DNA from: Brevundimonas sp. | GTDB taxonomy: Bacteria; Pseudomonadota; Alphaproteobacteria; Caulobacterales; Caulobacteraceae | Direction of reading: 5' to 3' | Assembly: GCF_019636155.1 (NCBI RefSeq) | Contig: NZ_JAHBYB010000009.1 | Coordinates: 47,692-111,691 of the forward strand | DNA: 64,000 nucleotides | Part shown: positions 57,757-64,000 of the stretch, in pieces | How the letters are laid out: the number at the start of each line of letters is the position of its first letter | Numbering within the stretch: position 1 is the stretch's first letter | Notes under the pieces: generated by a model | Seen by the model: only the letters and a program-made list of their open reading frames with translations | The model's database searches: none | Told to the model about the DNA's origin: nothing | Position numbers and translations under genes: made by a program

Positions 57757-57789
57757 CTCAAGCCGCGAGCGACCGCGTCGCGAGCATAG
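57757..57789. repeat. 33-bp exact dispersed repeat, copy 2
   Basis: Identical over 33 bp to 36545-36577 and in the same strand orientation. It lies 6 bp beyond the flgH stop codon (flgH is on the minus strand). Its GCGAC/GTCGC hairpin could help end flgFGAH transcription or process the RNA. Confidence 0.8.
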
Positions 57790-57795
57790 CGCCCC

Positions 57796-58530
57796 TTAGA
57801 ACGGGCTGAACCGTTCGACCAGGCTCTGGGCCGCCGGGGTGGCCTGGACCCGACTGATGTCGCCGCGCCCGCCATAGCTGATGCGCGCCTCGGCGATCTG
57901 GGTGTGGCTGATGGTGTTGCCGGCCGAGATGTCCTCGGGCCGGACGATGCCGGCGACGGTCAGTTCGCGCACTTCGCGGTTGGTGCGCACTTCCTGCCGA
58001 CCCTGGATCACCAGATTGCCGTTGGACAGCACCTCGGTAACCACCGCGGCTATGGTCAGGTTCACCTTCTCGGCCCGGTTGACCGAGCCCGAGCCGGTGG
58101 CGTTGGACTGGCCTTCCAGACCGATCATGTTCTGGGGGTCGAAGCCGCCCGGGAAGGCCCGGCCCAGACTGTTCTCCAGGCCGAAGAAATTGCTGACCCC
58201 GCCCGAGATGTCGTTGGAGCGGCTGCGGTTGGTCGAATTCTGGGTCTGGGCCCGGTCGTCGATATTGATGTTGACCGTCAGGATATCGCCGATATGGCGC
58301 GCCCGCTGGTCCCCGAAGAAGGTCCGGGCGCCCGAGCGCCACAGGCTGTTGGCGCTGGCCGGGGTCGCCTCCACCCGCGCCTGGGGCGACGGCAGATAGG
58401 CCTGCTGCACCGGCACCAGGGCGGCGGGATAGCCGATGGGCGCCAGTTCGGGCCCGCGCACCGTCTCGGCCACGGTCGAGCAGGCCCCAAGGATCAGGGC
58501 GGCGGCGGACACGATCAGAAACTTACGCAT
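57796..58530 (-). CDS. flgH: flagellar L-ring lipoprotein FlgH
   Basis: A 244-aa outer-membrane lipoprotein that forms the L ring, the bushing through which the rod passes. The lipobox LILGAC has Cys at about residue 17. The family core is SLWRSGARTFFGDQRARHIGDILTVNINI near 63-91, then ENSLGRAF, GSGSVNRAEKVNLTIAAVVTEVLSNGNLVIQGRQEVRTNREVRELTVAGIVRPEDI (split, near 147-201) and the closing ISYGGRGDI. The ATG at 58530 has AGGAA upstream. It is the last gene of the flgFGAH unit. Confidence 0.96.
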   Translation of the reverse strand: MRKFLIVSAAALILGACSTVAETVRGPELAPIGYPAALVPVQQAYLPSPQARVEATPASANSLWRSGARTFFGDQRARHIGDILTVNINIDDRAQTQNSTNRSRSNDISGGVSNFFGLENSLGRAFPGGFDPQNMIGLEGQSNATGSGSVNRAEKVNLTIAAVVTEVLSNGNLVIQGRQEVRTNREVRELTVAGIVRPEDISAGNTISHTQIAEARISYGGRGDISRVQATPAAQSLVERFSPF

Positions 58531-58541
58531 GACGGAGATTC

Positions 58542-59213
58542 CTAGCGGGCGGCGAACTGTTGCAGGGCGGCGTTGCGGGCGGCCTGGGCGGCGGGGCCGG
58601 CCATGGCCTGGCCCGGGCCGATGGCGACGGCGTCGATCAGCCGGCCCGAGGTGGTGTTCAGAACCGCCACCGGCTCGCCCACGGCGGCGTTCCTCTGGGC
58701 TCGGCCCATGACGGTCAGGGTCACCCCGCCGACCTGATAGGCGACGGTGACGATGTCGTTGCGGGCGATCACCCGCTCGGCGTTCGCGGCCGGCCGCGCC
58801 ACGGCGGCCGCTGCGGGCGCGGCGGCGGCGGGCGCCCCCGCCTGCGGCTGGGCGGCGCCCGGCGACAGGGCCGCGTTGCGGACCACGACCCGGCGCAGTC
58901 CCTGGGGGTTGGACCATTCCAGGCCCGACTGGCGCGCCAACAGCTGCAGCTGGCCGGCCTCCAGCACCACCGAGGGTCCGGAGCGGACGGCCACCTGGAC
59001 ATCGGCGGCGGCCCCCGCCCCGTCGAACAGGTCGCCCAGGGTCACCCGCCCGTCGGAATCGACCGGCTGGGCCTTCAGGACGACCGGCCCGCACAGGGCC
59101 GGGGTGGCGGCCATAAGGGCGGCGACGGCGGCGACCAGGGCGGCGGTCCAGCGGCCGCGGCGGCCCAGCAGCGGCGGACGCGGCGGCGGGTTCAGGGGGA
59201 AGAGGATGCTCAT
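58542..59213 (-). CDS. flgA: flagellar basal-body P-ring assembly chaperone FlgA
   Basis: A 223-aa periplasmic chaperone for FlgI assembly into the P ring. The signal or TM segment lies near residues 22-42. A beta-clip region with VTLGDLFDGAG near 58-68 and a C-terminal SAF-like domain follow: AERVIARNDIVTVAYQVGGVTLTVMGRAQRNAAVGEPVAVLNTTSGR (split, near 144-193). An Ala/Pro-rich linker (about 120-140) separates the parts. Its ATG overlaps the flgG stop by one base, and flgH follows 11 bp later. Confidence 0.92.
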   Translation of the reverse strand: MSILFPLNPPPRPPLLGRRGRWTAALVAAVAALMAATPALCGPVVLKAQPVDSDGRVTLGDLFDGAGAAADVQVAVRSGPSVVLEAGQLQLLARQSGLEWSNPQGLRRVVVRNAALSPGAAQPQAGAPAAAAPAAAAVARPAANAERVIARNDIVTVAYQVGGVTLTVMGRAQRNAAVGEPVAVLNTTSGRLIDAVAIGPGQAMAGPAAQAARNAALQQFAAR

Positions 59214-60001
59214 CAGTTCTTCACCTGGGCGGCGACCGACAGCATGTCGTCGGCGGTGGTGATGACCTTGGAGTTCATCTCATAGGCGCGCTGGGCCACG
59301 ATCAGGGCGCTGATCTCGCTGACCGCGTCCACGTTGGACGCCTCGGTATAGCCTTGCAGCACCTGGCCGAAGCCGACCTCGCCCGGCGCCCCGGCCGTGG
59401 CCGGACCGGACGCCGTGGTCTCCAGCATCAGGTTGTCGCCGATGGCCTCCAGCCCCGCCTCGTTGAAGAAGGTGGCCAGCTCCAGTTGGCCGACGATCGA
59501 CGGCTCGGTCTGGCCCTGGGTGATGACCTGGACCTGGCCCGACTTGGAGATGGAGACGTCGACCGCGTCCTGGGGGATGCTGATGGCCGGCTGGACCTGA
59601 TAGCCGTCGTCGGTGACCAGCTGGCCCTCGCCGTTGACGGCGAAATTCCCGGCCCGGGTGTAGGCCGTCTCGCCCGAAGGCAGGATGACCTGGAAATAGC
59701 CGCGCCCGTCGATGGCCAGGTCGTAGCGGTTGCCGGTCTGGGTCGGGGTGCCCTGTTCGGTGATGCGATAGACGCTGCCGGCCTTGACCCCCGCGCCGAT
59801 CTGGATGCCCGTCGGCACCACCGTGCCCTGGGTCGAGGACTGGGCCCCCATCCGTTCGACGTTCTGATACAGCAGGTCCTGGAACTCGGCCCGCTGGCGC
59901 TTGAAGCCGACCGTGTTCATGTTGGCGATGTTGTTGGAGATGACCTCCACGTTCAGCTGCTGGGCCAGCATGCCCGAGGCGGCGGTTCTCAGAGCGCGCA
60001 T
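59213..60001 (-). CDS. flgG: flagellar distal rod protein FlgG
   Basis: A 262-aa distal-rod subunit. It begins with MRALRTAASGMLAQQLNVEVISNNIANMNTVGFK (split, residues 1-34), the rod-protein N-terminal helix. It contains TGNRYDLAIDGRGYFQV near 88-104, TRAGNFAVNGEGQLVTDDGYQV near 115-136, and the C-terminal coiled helix NVDAVSEISALIVAQRAYEMNSKVI near 224-248. A strong AAGGAGGAA ribosome site precedes the ATG. The length is typical (about 260 aa). Confidence 0.97.
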   Translation of the reverse strand: MRALRTAASGMLAQQLNVEVISNNIANMNTVGFKRQRAEFQDLLYQNVERMGAQSSTQGTVVPTGIQIGAGVKAGSVYRITEQGTPTQTGNRYDLAIDGRGYFQVILPSGETAYTRAGNFAVNGEGQLVTDDGYQVQPAISIPQDAVDVSISKSGQVQVITQGQTEPSIVGQLELATFFNEAGLEAIGDNLMLETTASGPATAGAPGEVGFGQVLQGYTEASNVDAVSEISALIVAQRAYEMNSKVITTADDMLSVAAQVKN

Positions 60002-60062
60002 GTCTGTTCCTCCTTGTCGCTAACGCTCGGCGCGCGGCGCCTCGCTGCTTGAGCGACGGTCA

Positions 60063-60800
60063 TCATGAAGCCCGGCCCAGGCGCTCGACGGCGCGCCGGG
60101 ACAGGTCGTTGGTGTTCTCGATCATCCGGGTGATCCGCTCGTAGGCGCGGCTGATCTCGATCAGATTGGTGATTTCCAGGATCGAATTGACGTTCGAGGC
60201 CTCCAGCATCCCCTGGCGGACGCGGGCGTCGGCGGCGTCCACGGCCGCGGCGTTGGAGGCGTTGCGGTAGAGGCCGTCCCCGTCCTTCGACAGGGCCGAC
60301 AGGGCGTCGAACCGGACCAGCTTCAGCCGCCCGACCGCCTGGCCCTGCTGGCTGACCGTGCCGTCCGCCGCCACGGCGGCCTCGCCGCGCGCGGGGTCGA
60401 GGACGATCTCGCCGCCCTCGCCCTGGACCGCATGGCCGGCCTCGGTGACCAGCCGGCCCTCCGGGTCCACAGTGAAGGCGCCGTCGCGGGTGTAGGCCAG
60501 GCCCTGGCCCGTCTGCAGTTCGAAGAAGACGCCCTCGCCCTCGATGGCGAAGTCCAGGGGCCGCCCGGTCTGGCTGAGGGCGCCCTGGCCGTAGTCGCGG
60601 CCCACCCCGTTATCCAGAACGAAGCTGACGCCCGGCCGCACCGCGTCGTTGCGGGCGCGCTGGCCGACCTCGGTCCCCAGCAGGAGCTGCTCGGCCTTGA
60701 AGCCCGTGGTGTCCGCATTGGCGATGTTGTTCGCCGCGATGTCGAGTTCGCGGCGAAGCGTCATCTGGCGGGACAGTCCGATGTAGGCGGCGTTTTCCAC
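60063..60800 (-). CDS. flgF: flagellar proximal rod protein FlgF
   Basis: A 245-aa proximal-rod subunit related to FlgG. It begins MENAAYIGLSRQMTLRRELDIAANNIANADTTGFKAEQ (split, residues 1-38), contains GRPLDFAIEGEGVFFELQT near 79-97 and TRDGAFTVDPEGRLV near 103-117, and ends with the conserved NSILEITNLIEISRAYERITRMIEN (split, near 205-230). First gene of the flgF-flgG-flgA-flgH unit, directly behind a sigma-54 promoter. Confidence 0.96.
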   Translation of the reverse strand: MENAAYIGLSRQMTLRRELDIAANNIANADTTGFKAEQLLLGTEVGQRARNDAVRPGVSFVLDNGVGRDYGQGALSQTGRPLDFAIEGEGVFFELQTGQGLAYTRDGAFTVDPEGRLVTEAGHAVQGEGGEIVLDPARGEAAVAADGTVSQQGQAVGRLKLVRFDALSALSKDGDGLYRNASNAAAVDAADARVRQGMLEASNVNSILEITNLIEISRAYERITRMIENTNDLSRRAVERLGRAS

Positions 60801-60827
60801 GAAAGGGCTCCTTCGCCCCTCGCTCTC

Positions 60828-60842
60828 GCAACCCCCGTGCCA
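60828..60842 (-). promoter_or_regulatory. sigma-54 promoter of the flgF operon
   Basis: On the minus strand the sequence reads TGGCAC-GGGGG-TTGC, a perfect match to the -24/-12 consensus (TGGCAC, 5-bp spacer, TTGC). Transcription would start about 12 nt further on, leaving a short leader before the flgF ATG at 60800. In Caulobacter the hook and rod operons use sigma-54 with the activator FlbD. Confidence 0.85.
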
Positions 60843-60916
60843 ACAGGGTTAATGCAGGCGTGGCGGGGATTTGAGCCTGATGCAGCCCCCCGGCGCCCGG
60901 CAGGATTTGCCGTTCC

Positions 60917-60932
60917 TAAACGTCCCGTTAAC
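60917..60932 (+). promoter_or_regulatory. CtrA-like box upstream of fliL
   Basis: TAAA-CGTCCCG-TTAAC matches the CtrA site TTAA-N7-TTAA(C) at all but one base. It lies 48 bp upstream of the fliL ATG. In Caulobacter the fliLM operon is an early, CtrA-controlled class II flagellar operon, so the site fits. A regulator-binding test would be decisive. Confidence 0.6.
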
Positions 60933-60980
60933 CAAAACCGCCCCATCTGAGGGTGGGATCATCCGGGGCGTCGCGCGCGC

Positions 60981-61652
60981 ATGCTGAAACTGGGCAAGAA
61001 GAAGGACAAGGCCGCCGCCTCGGACGCCGAGGTTCCGGCCGTCGTCGAGGGCGAGCCCGGCGTCGAGGGCGAGGGCGAGGCCGCGCCCAAGAAGAAGAAA
61101 CTGCCCCTGCTGTTCATCATCGTCCCGGCGGCCCTGGTGGTGCTGGGCGGCGGCGGCGGCGCGGCCTTCTTCCTGATGAAGCCCAAGCCGGCCCAGGCCC
61201 ACGGCGCCGAGGCGGCCGGCGAGGATCACGGCGAAAAGGCCGGCGGCCACGGCAAGTCCGAGAAGAAGAAGGGCGGCGGCGGTCACGGCGGCGGCAAGGA
61301 GGGCGCGGCCGATCCGTCCAAGGGCGTGATCTCCGAAGGGCCGGACGGCGTCACCTTCTACACCCTGCCCGACCTGGTGGTGAACGTTCAGGCCGCCGAC
61401 GGCCGGCCCACCTTCCTGAAGCTGAAGCTGACCCTGGAGATGAAGGACGCCGCCCTGGCCGAGCACCTTCAGGCCGAGTCGCCGCGGATGCAGGACATGT
61501 TCCAGGGCTTCCTGCGCGAACTGCGCCCCGAGGAGATGCAGGGCTCGGCCGCCACCTATCAGCTGAAGGCCGAACTGCTGCGCCGGGTCAATCTGATCGC
61601 CGCGCCGGGCAAGGTGGACGCCGTGCTGATCGAAGAAATGCTGGTGCAGTAG
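60981..61652 (+). CDS. fliL: flagellar basal body-associated protein FliL
   Basis: A 223-aa single-pass inner-membrane protein that supports motor torque and stator function. The N-terminal cytoplasmic segment is Lys/Glu/Ala-rich (KLGKKKDKAAASDAEVP). One TM spans about residues 41-66 (LPLLFIIVPAALVVLGGGGG). A flexible His/Gly/Lys-rich linker (about 73-112) leads to the FliL domain with FYTLPDLVVNVQ near 126-137 and RPTFLKLKLTLEM near 142-154. The linker is long compared with most FliL proteins. fliM follows 3 bp later. Confidence 0.95.
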   Translation: MLKLGKKKDKAAASDAEVPAVVEGEPGVEGEGEAAPKKKKLPLLFIIVPAALVVLGGGGGAAFFLMKPKPAQAHGAEAAGEDHGEKAGGHGKSEKKKGGGGHGGGKEGAADPSKGVISEGPDGVTFYTLPDLVVNVQAADGRPTFLKLKLTLEMKDAALAEHLQAESPRMQDMFQGFLRELRPEEMQGSAATYQLKAELLRRVNLIAAPGKVDAVLIEEMLVQ

Positions 61653-61655
61653 GCG

Positions 61656-62705
61656 ATGAACGACGCGGTCCAGGATCCGCCCGTCGCCGACGAGGCCGAA
61701 CACCGCCCCCTCCCCGGTTCGGAGCGGGTGCTGAACCAGGACGAGATCGACAGCCTTCTGGGCTTCGAACTCGGCGAGGGGGACGACGGCGAACGCACCG
61801 GCATACGCGCCATCATCAACTCGGCCCTGGTGTCCTACGAACGCCTGCCGATGCTGGAGATCGTCTTCGACCGCCTGGTGCGGCTGATGACCACCAGCCT
61901 TCGCAACTTCACCTCGGACAATGTCGAGGTGAGCCTGGACAACATCAGCTCCATCCGCTTCGGCGACTATCTGAACTCCATCCCCCTGCCCGCCATCCTG
62001 GCCGTCTTCCGCGCCGAGGAGCTGGACAACTACGGGATGCTGACGGTCGATTCGAACCTGATCTATTCGATCGTCGACGTGCTTCTGGGCGGACGCCGGG
62101 GCACCGCGGCCCTGCGGATCGAGGGCCGGCCCTACACCACCATCGAACGGGTGCTGGTGCAGCGGATGGTCGAGGTCGTGCTGAACGACGCCTCATCGGC
62201 CTTCGAGCCGCTGACGCCGGTGCATTTCAACCTGGACCGGCTGGAGACCAACCCCCGGTTCGCGGCCATCGCCCGGCCGGCCAACGCCGCCATCCTGGTC
62301 AAGCTGCGGATCGACATGGAGGACCGGGGCGGGCGCATCGAACTGCTGCTGCCCTACGCCACCCTGGAGCCGATCCGGAAGATGCTGCTGCAGCAGTTCA
62401 TGGGCGAGAAATTCGGCCGCGACAACATCTGGGAAGGCCACCTGGCCACCGAGCTCTGGACCACCGACACCGAGGTCCGCGCCGTGCTGGACGAACAGCA
62501 GGCGCCCCTGTCCAAGGTGCTGGACCTGAAGGTCGGCGACACCCTGATGCTGAACGCGACGCCGGATTCCCACATCTCGATCCGCGCCGGCTCCATCCCC
62601 CTGACGACCGGCAAGATGGGTCGCAAGGGCCAGCATATCGCCGTGCGCGTCGAAGGGCCGATCAACCCCGAGGCGGCCGGATCCCTGATGAGGAAAAGCC
62701 GATGA
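61656..62705 (+). CDS. fliM: flagellar motor switch protein FliM
   Basis: A 349-aa C-ring component that binds CheY-P and switches rotation. The N-terminal CheY-P-binding peptide is VLNQDEIDSLLGFEL (near residues 26-40). The middle CheC-like domain contains YERLPMLEIVFDRLVRLMTTSLRNFTSDNVEV (split, near 56-90) and IVDVLLGGRRGT near 138-149. The C-terminal SpoA/FliN-like domain covers about 260-345 (VLDLKVGDTLMLNA). It is full length, coupled upstream to fliL and overlapping the next gene as ATGA. Confidence 0.97.
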   Translation: MNDAVQDPPVADEAEHRPLPGSERVLNQDEIDSLLGFELGEGDDGERTGIRAIINSALVSYERLPMLEIVFDRLVRLMTTSLRNFTSDNVEVSLDNISSIRFGDYLNSIPLPAILAVFRAEELDNYGMLTVDSNLIYSIVDVLLGGRRGTAALRIEGRPYTTIERVLVQRMVEVVLNDASSAFEPLTPVHFNLDRLETNPRFAAIARPANAAILVKLRIDMEDRGGRIELLLPYATLEPIRKMLLQQFMGEKFGRDNIWEGHLATELWTTDTEVRAVLDEQQAPLSKVLDLKVGDTLMLNATPDSHISIRAGSIPLTTGKMGRKGQHIAVRVEGPINPEAAGSLMRKSR

Positions 62706-63277
62706 TCGGCGTGGTCATGGACGCCCTGTTGATGCTGCTGCTGGCGGCCGCCCTGGGCTATGGCGTGCGGCTGGAACGGCGGCTGAAGACCCTGCGCGAG
62801 GGTCAGATGGCCTTCGCCGGCGCCGTCAACGAGCTGAACCTGGCCGCGTCCCGCGCCGAGGCGGCCCTGGCCTCCCTGCGCGCCTCGGGGCAGGAGACCG
62901 ACCTTCTGCACGACAGGATCGTCAAGGCCCGCGCCCTGAAGACCGAGCTGGAAACCCTGATCGCCCGGGCGCCGACGCAAACGCCTCTCCCTCCCCGCAC
63001 CCGGGAGGGTGTCGGCGAAGCCGACGGGTGGGGGCGGCCGGGCGCTTCACGCACCGACGGCGCCCCGACCGCCGAACCCACCCCACCCGGTCGCTCCGCG
63101 ACCACCCTCCCCCTCGGGGGGAGGGAGAGTCTCAGGCCCGTCTCCGGCGGCCTGCTGAGCCCGGAACAGGTCGAACGCTTCACCCCGGTGCTCCAGGCCC
63201 TGGCCGCTAACCAGGCCGCTAAGCAAAGCCTCAACCGCGCGCGCCGCAGTCTGGATGAAGACCTGTTCGCCGCCTGA
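62702..63277 (+). CDS. DUF6468-type flagellar-operon protein carrying a translated repeat
   Basis: A 191-aa protein with one N-terminal TM (about residues 3-20) and a coiled region (RLERRLKTLREGQMAFAGAVNELNLAASRAEAAL, split, near 22-56) resembling DUF6468, which occurs after fliM in Caulobacterales and relatives. Residues about 95-143 (PLPPRTREGVGEADGWGRPG onward) are encoded entirely by a palindromic repeat element, leaving the frame open. The C-terminus RFTPVLQALAANQAAKQSLNRARRSLDEDLF (split) returns to ordinary sequence. Function unknown; co-transcription suggests a flagellar or motor role. Confidence 0.82.
   Translation: MIGVVMDALLMLLLAAALGYGVRLERRLKTLREGQMAFAGAVNELNLAASRAEAALASLRASGQETDLLHDRIVKARALKTELETLIARAPTQTPLPPRTREGVGEADGWGRPGASRTDGAPTAEPTPPGRSATTLPLGGRESLRPVSGGLLSPEQVERFTPVLQALAANQAAKQSLNRARRSLDEDLFAA
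62984..63129. repeat. large composite palindromic repeat, copy D, inside a coding region
   Basis: A 146-bp element: CCTCTCCCTCCCC...GGGAGGGTGTCGGCGAAGCC on the left is mirrored by GGTCGCTCCGCGACC and ACCCTCCCCCTC then GGGGGGAGGGAGAG on the right. It is closest to copy A at 8536-8684. It lies wholly within the DUF6468-type gene and keeps the reading frame open. Confidence 0.82.
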
Positions 63278-63295
63278 TTTCCGAAGAGTAGTCCC

Positions 63296-64000
63296 ATGGC
63301 CCGCCTGCCCCGCATCCTGCCGCTCGTCGCCATCGCCATCGGAGGCGTCGTGGCCGTGCGCGCCATCGGGGTGGCCCCGGGTCTGTTCGAGGGCGCCAAG
63401 GCCTGGGCCGAAGAGGCCGTCCCGGCGGCCGAGGGCGCGGCCCCGGCCCGCGCCGCCCCCGCCGTCTGCGCCTTGTCGCCGGAACAGCTGGCCCAGCAGG
63501 CCGGACTGTCGCCCGCGGAACTGCGCGTCATCCAGTCGCTGAAGGACCGCCGGGCCGAACTGGACATCCGCGACAACGACTTCGCCACCATGCTGCCCCT
63601 GATGGCCGCGGCGGAACAGAAGCTGGACGCCCGGACCCAGGCCCTGACCGCCCTCAAGGCCGAACTGCAGACCCTGCTGGGCCAGGTGGACGAGCGCGAA
63701 CAGGCCGAGATCGACCGCATGGTCGCCGTCTATTCCGCCATGCGCCCCAAAGAGGCGGCGCGGGTCTTCGCCTCGCTGGACGACCGGGTGCGCCTGCCTG
63801 TCGCCGCCGCCATGCGGCCCCGCGCCCTGGCCGCCATCATGGCCCAGATGGACCCGGCCGCCGCCCGCCAACTGACCGAGAAACTGGCTCGCCGCTTCGA
63901 GAGCCAGCAAGCCGCCGCCCAGGCCGCCATCGCCGCCAGCGCGACCGAGACCGCCGCCGTCCCGGCGCCTGCCCCCGCGCCGGCCCCGGCGGCCGCCGCG
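63296..64000 (+). CDS. MotE-like flagellar motor chaperone, cut by the window edge
   Basis: The first 235 residues of a gene that runs off the right end without a stop codon. An N-terminal signal/TM segment (about 6-25) is followed by a helical region (ELRVIQSLKDRRAELDIRDNDFATMLPLMAAAEQKLDARTQAL, split, near 80-122). Then comes an MgtE_N/FliG-like repeat MVAVYSAMRPKEAARVFASLDDRVRLPVAAAMRPRALAAIMAQMD (split, near 142-186), the layout of MotE, the chaperone that stabilises MotC in rhizobia. The tail is Ala/Pro-rich. The ATG lies 18 bp after the preceding gene. The MotE name is an inference from domain layout. Confidence 0.78.
   Translation, partial: MARLPRILPLVAIAIGGVVAVRAIGVAPGLFEGAKAWAEEAVPAAEGAAPARAAPAVCALSPEQLAQQAGLSPAELRVIQSLKDRRAELDIRDNDFATMLPLMAAAEQKLDARTQALTALKAELQTLLGQVDEREQAEIDRMVAVYSAMRPKEAARVFASLDDRVRLPVAAAMRPRALAAIMAQMDPAAARQLTEKLARRFESQQAAAQAAIAASATETAAVPAPAPAPAPAAAA

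Noticed and set aside
62702-63277. Frameshift or pseudogene in the DUF6468-type gene
   Set aside because: The low-similarity middle part is explained by the palindromic repeat, and the frame is open and returns to normal sequence after it.

Overview
This is high-GC (roughly 68-70% by eye), densely packed chromosomal DNA from an alphaproteobacterium, most likely Caulobacterales and probably Brevundimonas or a close relative. The evidence is the flgF-flgG-flgA-flgH block divergent from fliL-fliM with a CtrA-like box and a sigma-54 promoter between them, a PdeA-type GEDEF/EAL protein at the end of an aa3 cytochrome oxidase cluster, tandem TonB-dependent receptors, a POT peptide transporter and a C-terminally extended ribosomal protein L21. 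No rRNA, tRNA, CRISPR array, prophage or insertion sequence was recognised.

Layout. 1-5 kb: rplU on the minus strand, then a plus-strand metal-handling run (membrane protein, CDF zinc exporter, COG0523 GTPase) interrupted by two PIN-toxin/antitoxin modules, each with a palindromic operator placed directly after a metal gene. 5-18 kb: housekeeping and envelope genes (WD40 protein, mtgA, M2 peptidase, TadG-like protein, gloB, methyltransferase, SixA-like phosphatase, DUF952, pyrD, hybrid histidine kinase, an orphan vsr, peroxiredoxin, yqgE). 17.6-27.8 kb: a long minus-strand block coxB-coxA-ctaB-small TM protein-ctaG-coxC-DUF983-surf1-M16 peptidase-GNAT-pdeA. 28-31 kb: a PadR/HAAS/DUF2807 operon and tldD. 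31-39.7 kb: a TraB/GumN protein that carries a TonB-box-like motif, two paralogous TonB-dependent receptors, a POT transporter, and a 1.1 kb gene-free stretch with large palindromic repeats.

39.7-47 kb holds wecB-nfrB-nfrA (then a GH92 glycosidase), which looks like a compact version of the c-di-GMP-controlled ManNAc exopolysaccharide pathway known from E. coli as the phage N4 receptor system. 47-54 kb: a complete RND efflux operon divergent from its TetR repressor, with two matching operators between them. 54-57.7 kb: a cyclopropane synthase, a ROK sugar kinase, and three small secreted proteins that look like diverged tandem paralogues. 57.8-64 kb: flagellar rod, P-ring assembly and L-ring genes (minus strand), and fliL, fliM, a DUF6468 protein and the start of a MotE-like gene (plus strand).

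The most unusual observations are: the compact nfr/wecB operon; a TonB-box-like motif on a non-receptor protein beside two receptors that lack one; a roughly 146-bp palindromic repeat that is translated in frame inside a flagellar-operon gene and recurs three more times in intergenic DNA; the triplet of secreted two-cysteine proteins after flgH; a 33-bp exact repeat found twice; and paired TetR-type and toxin-antitoxin operators.
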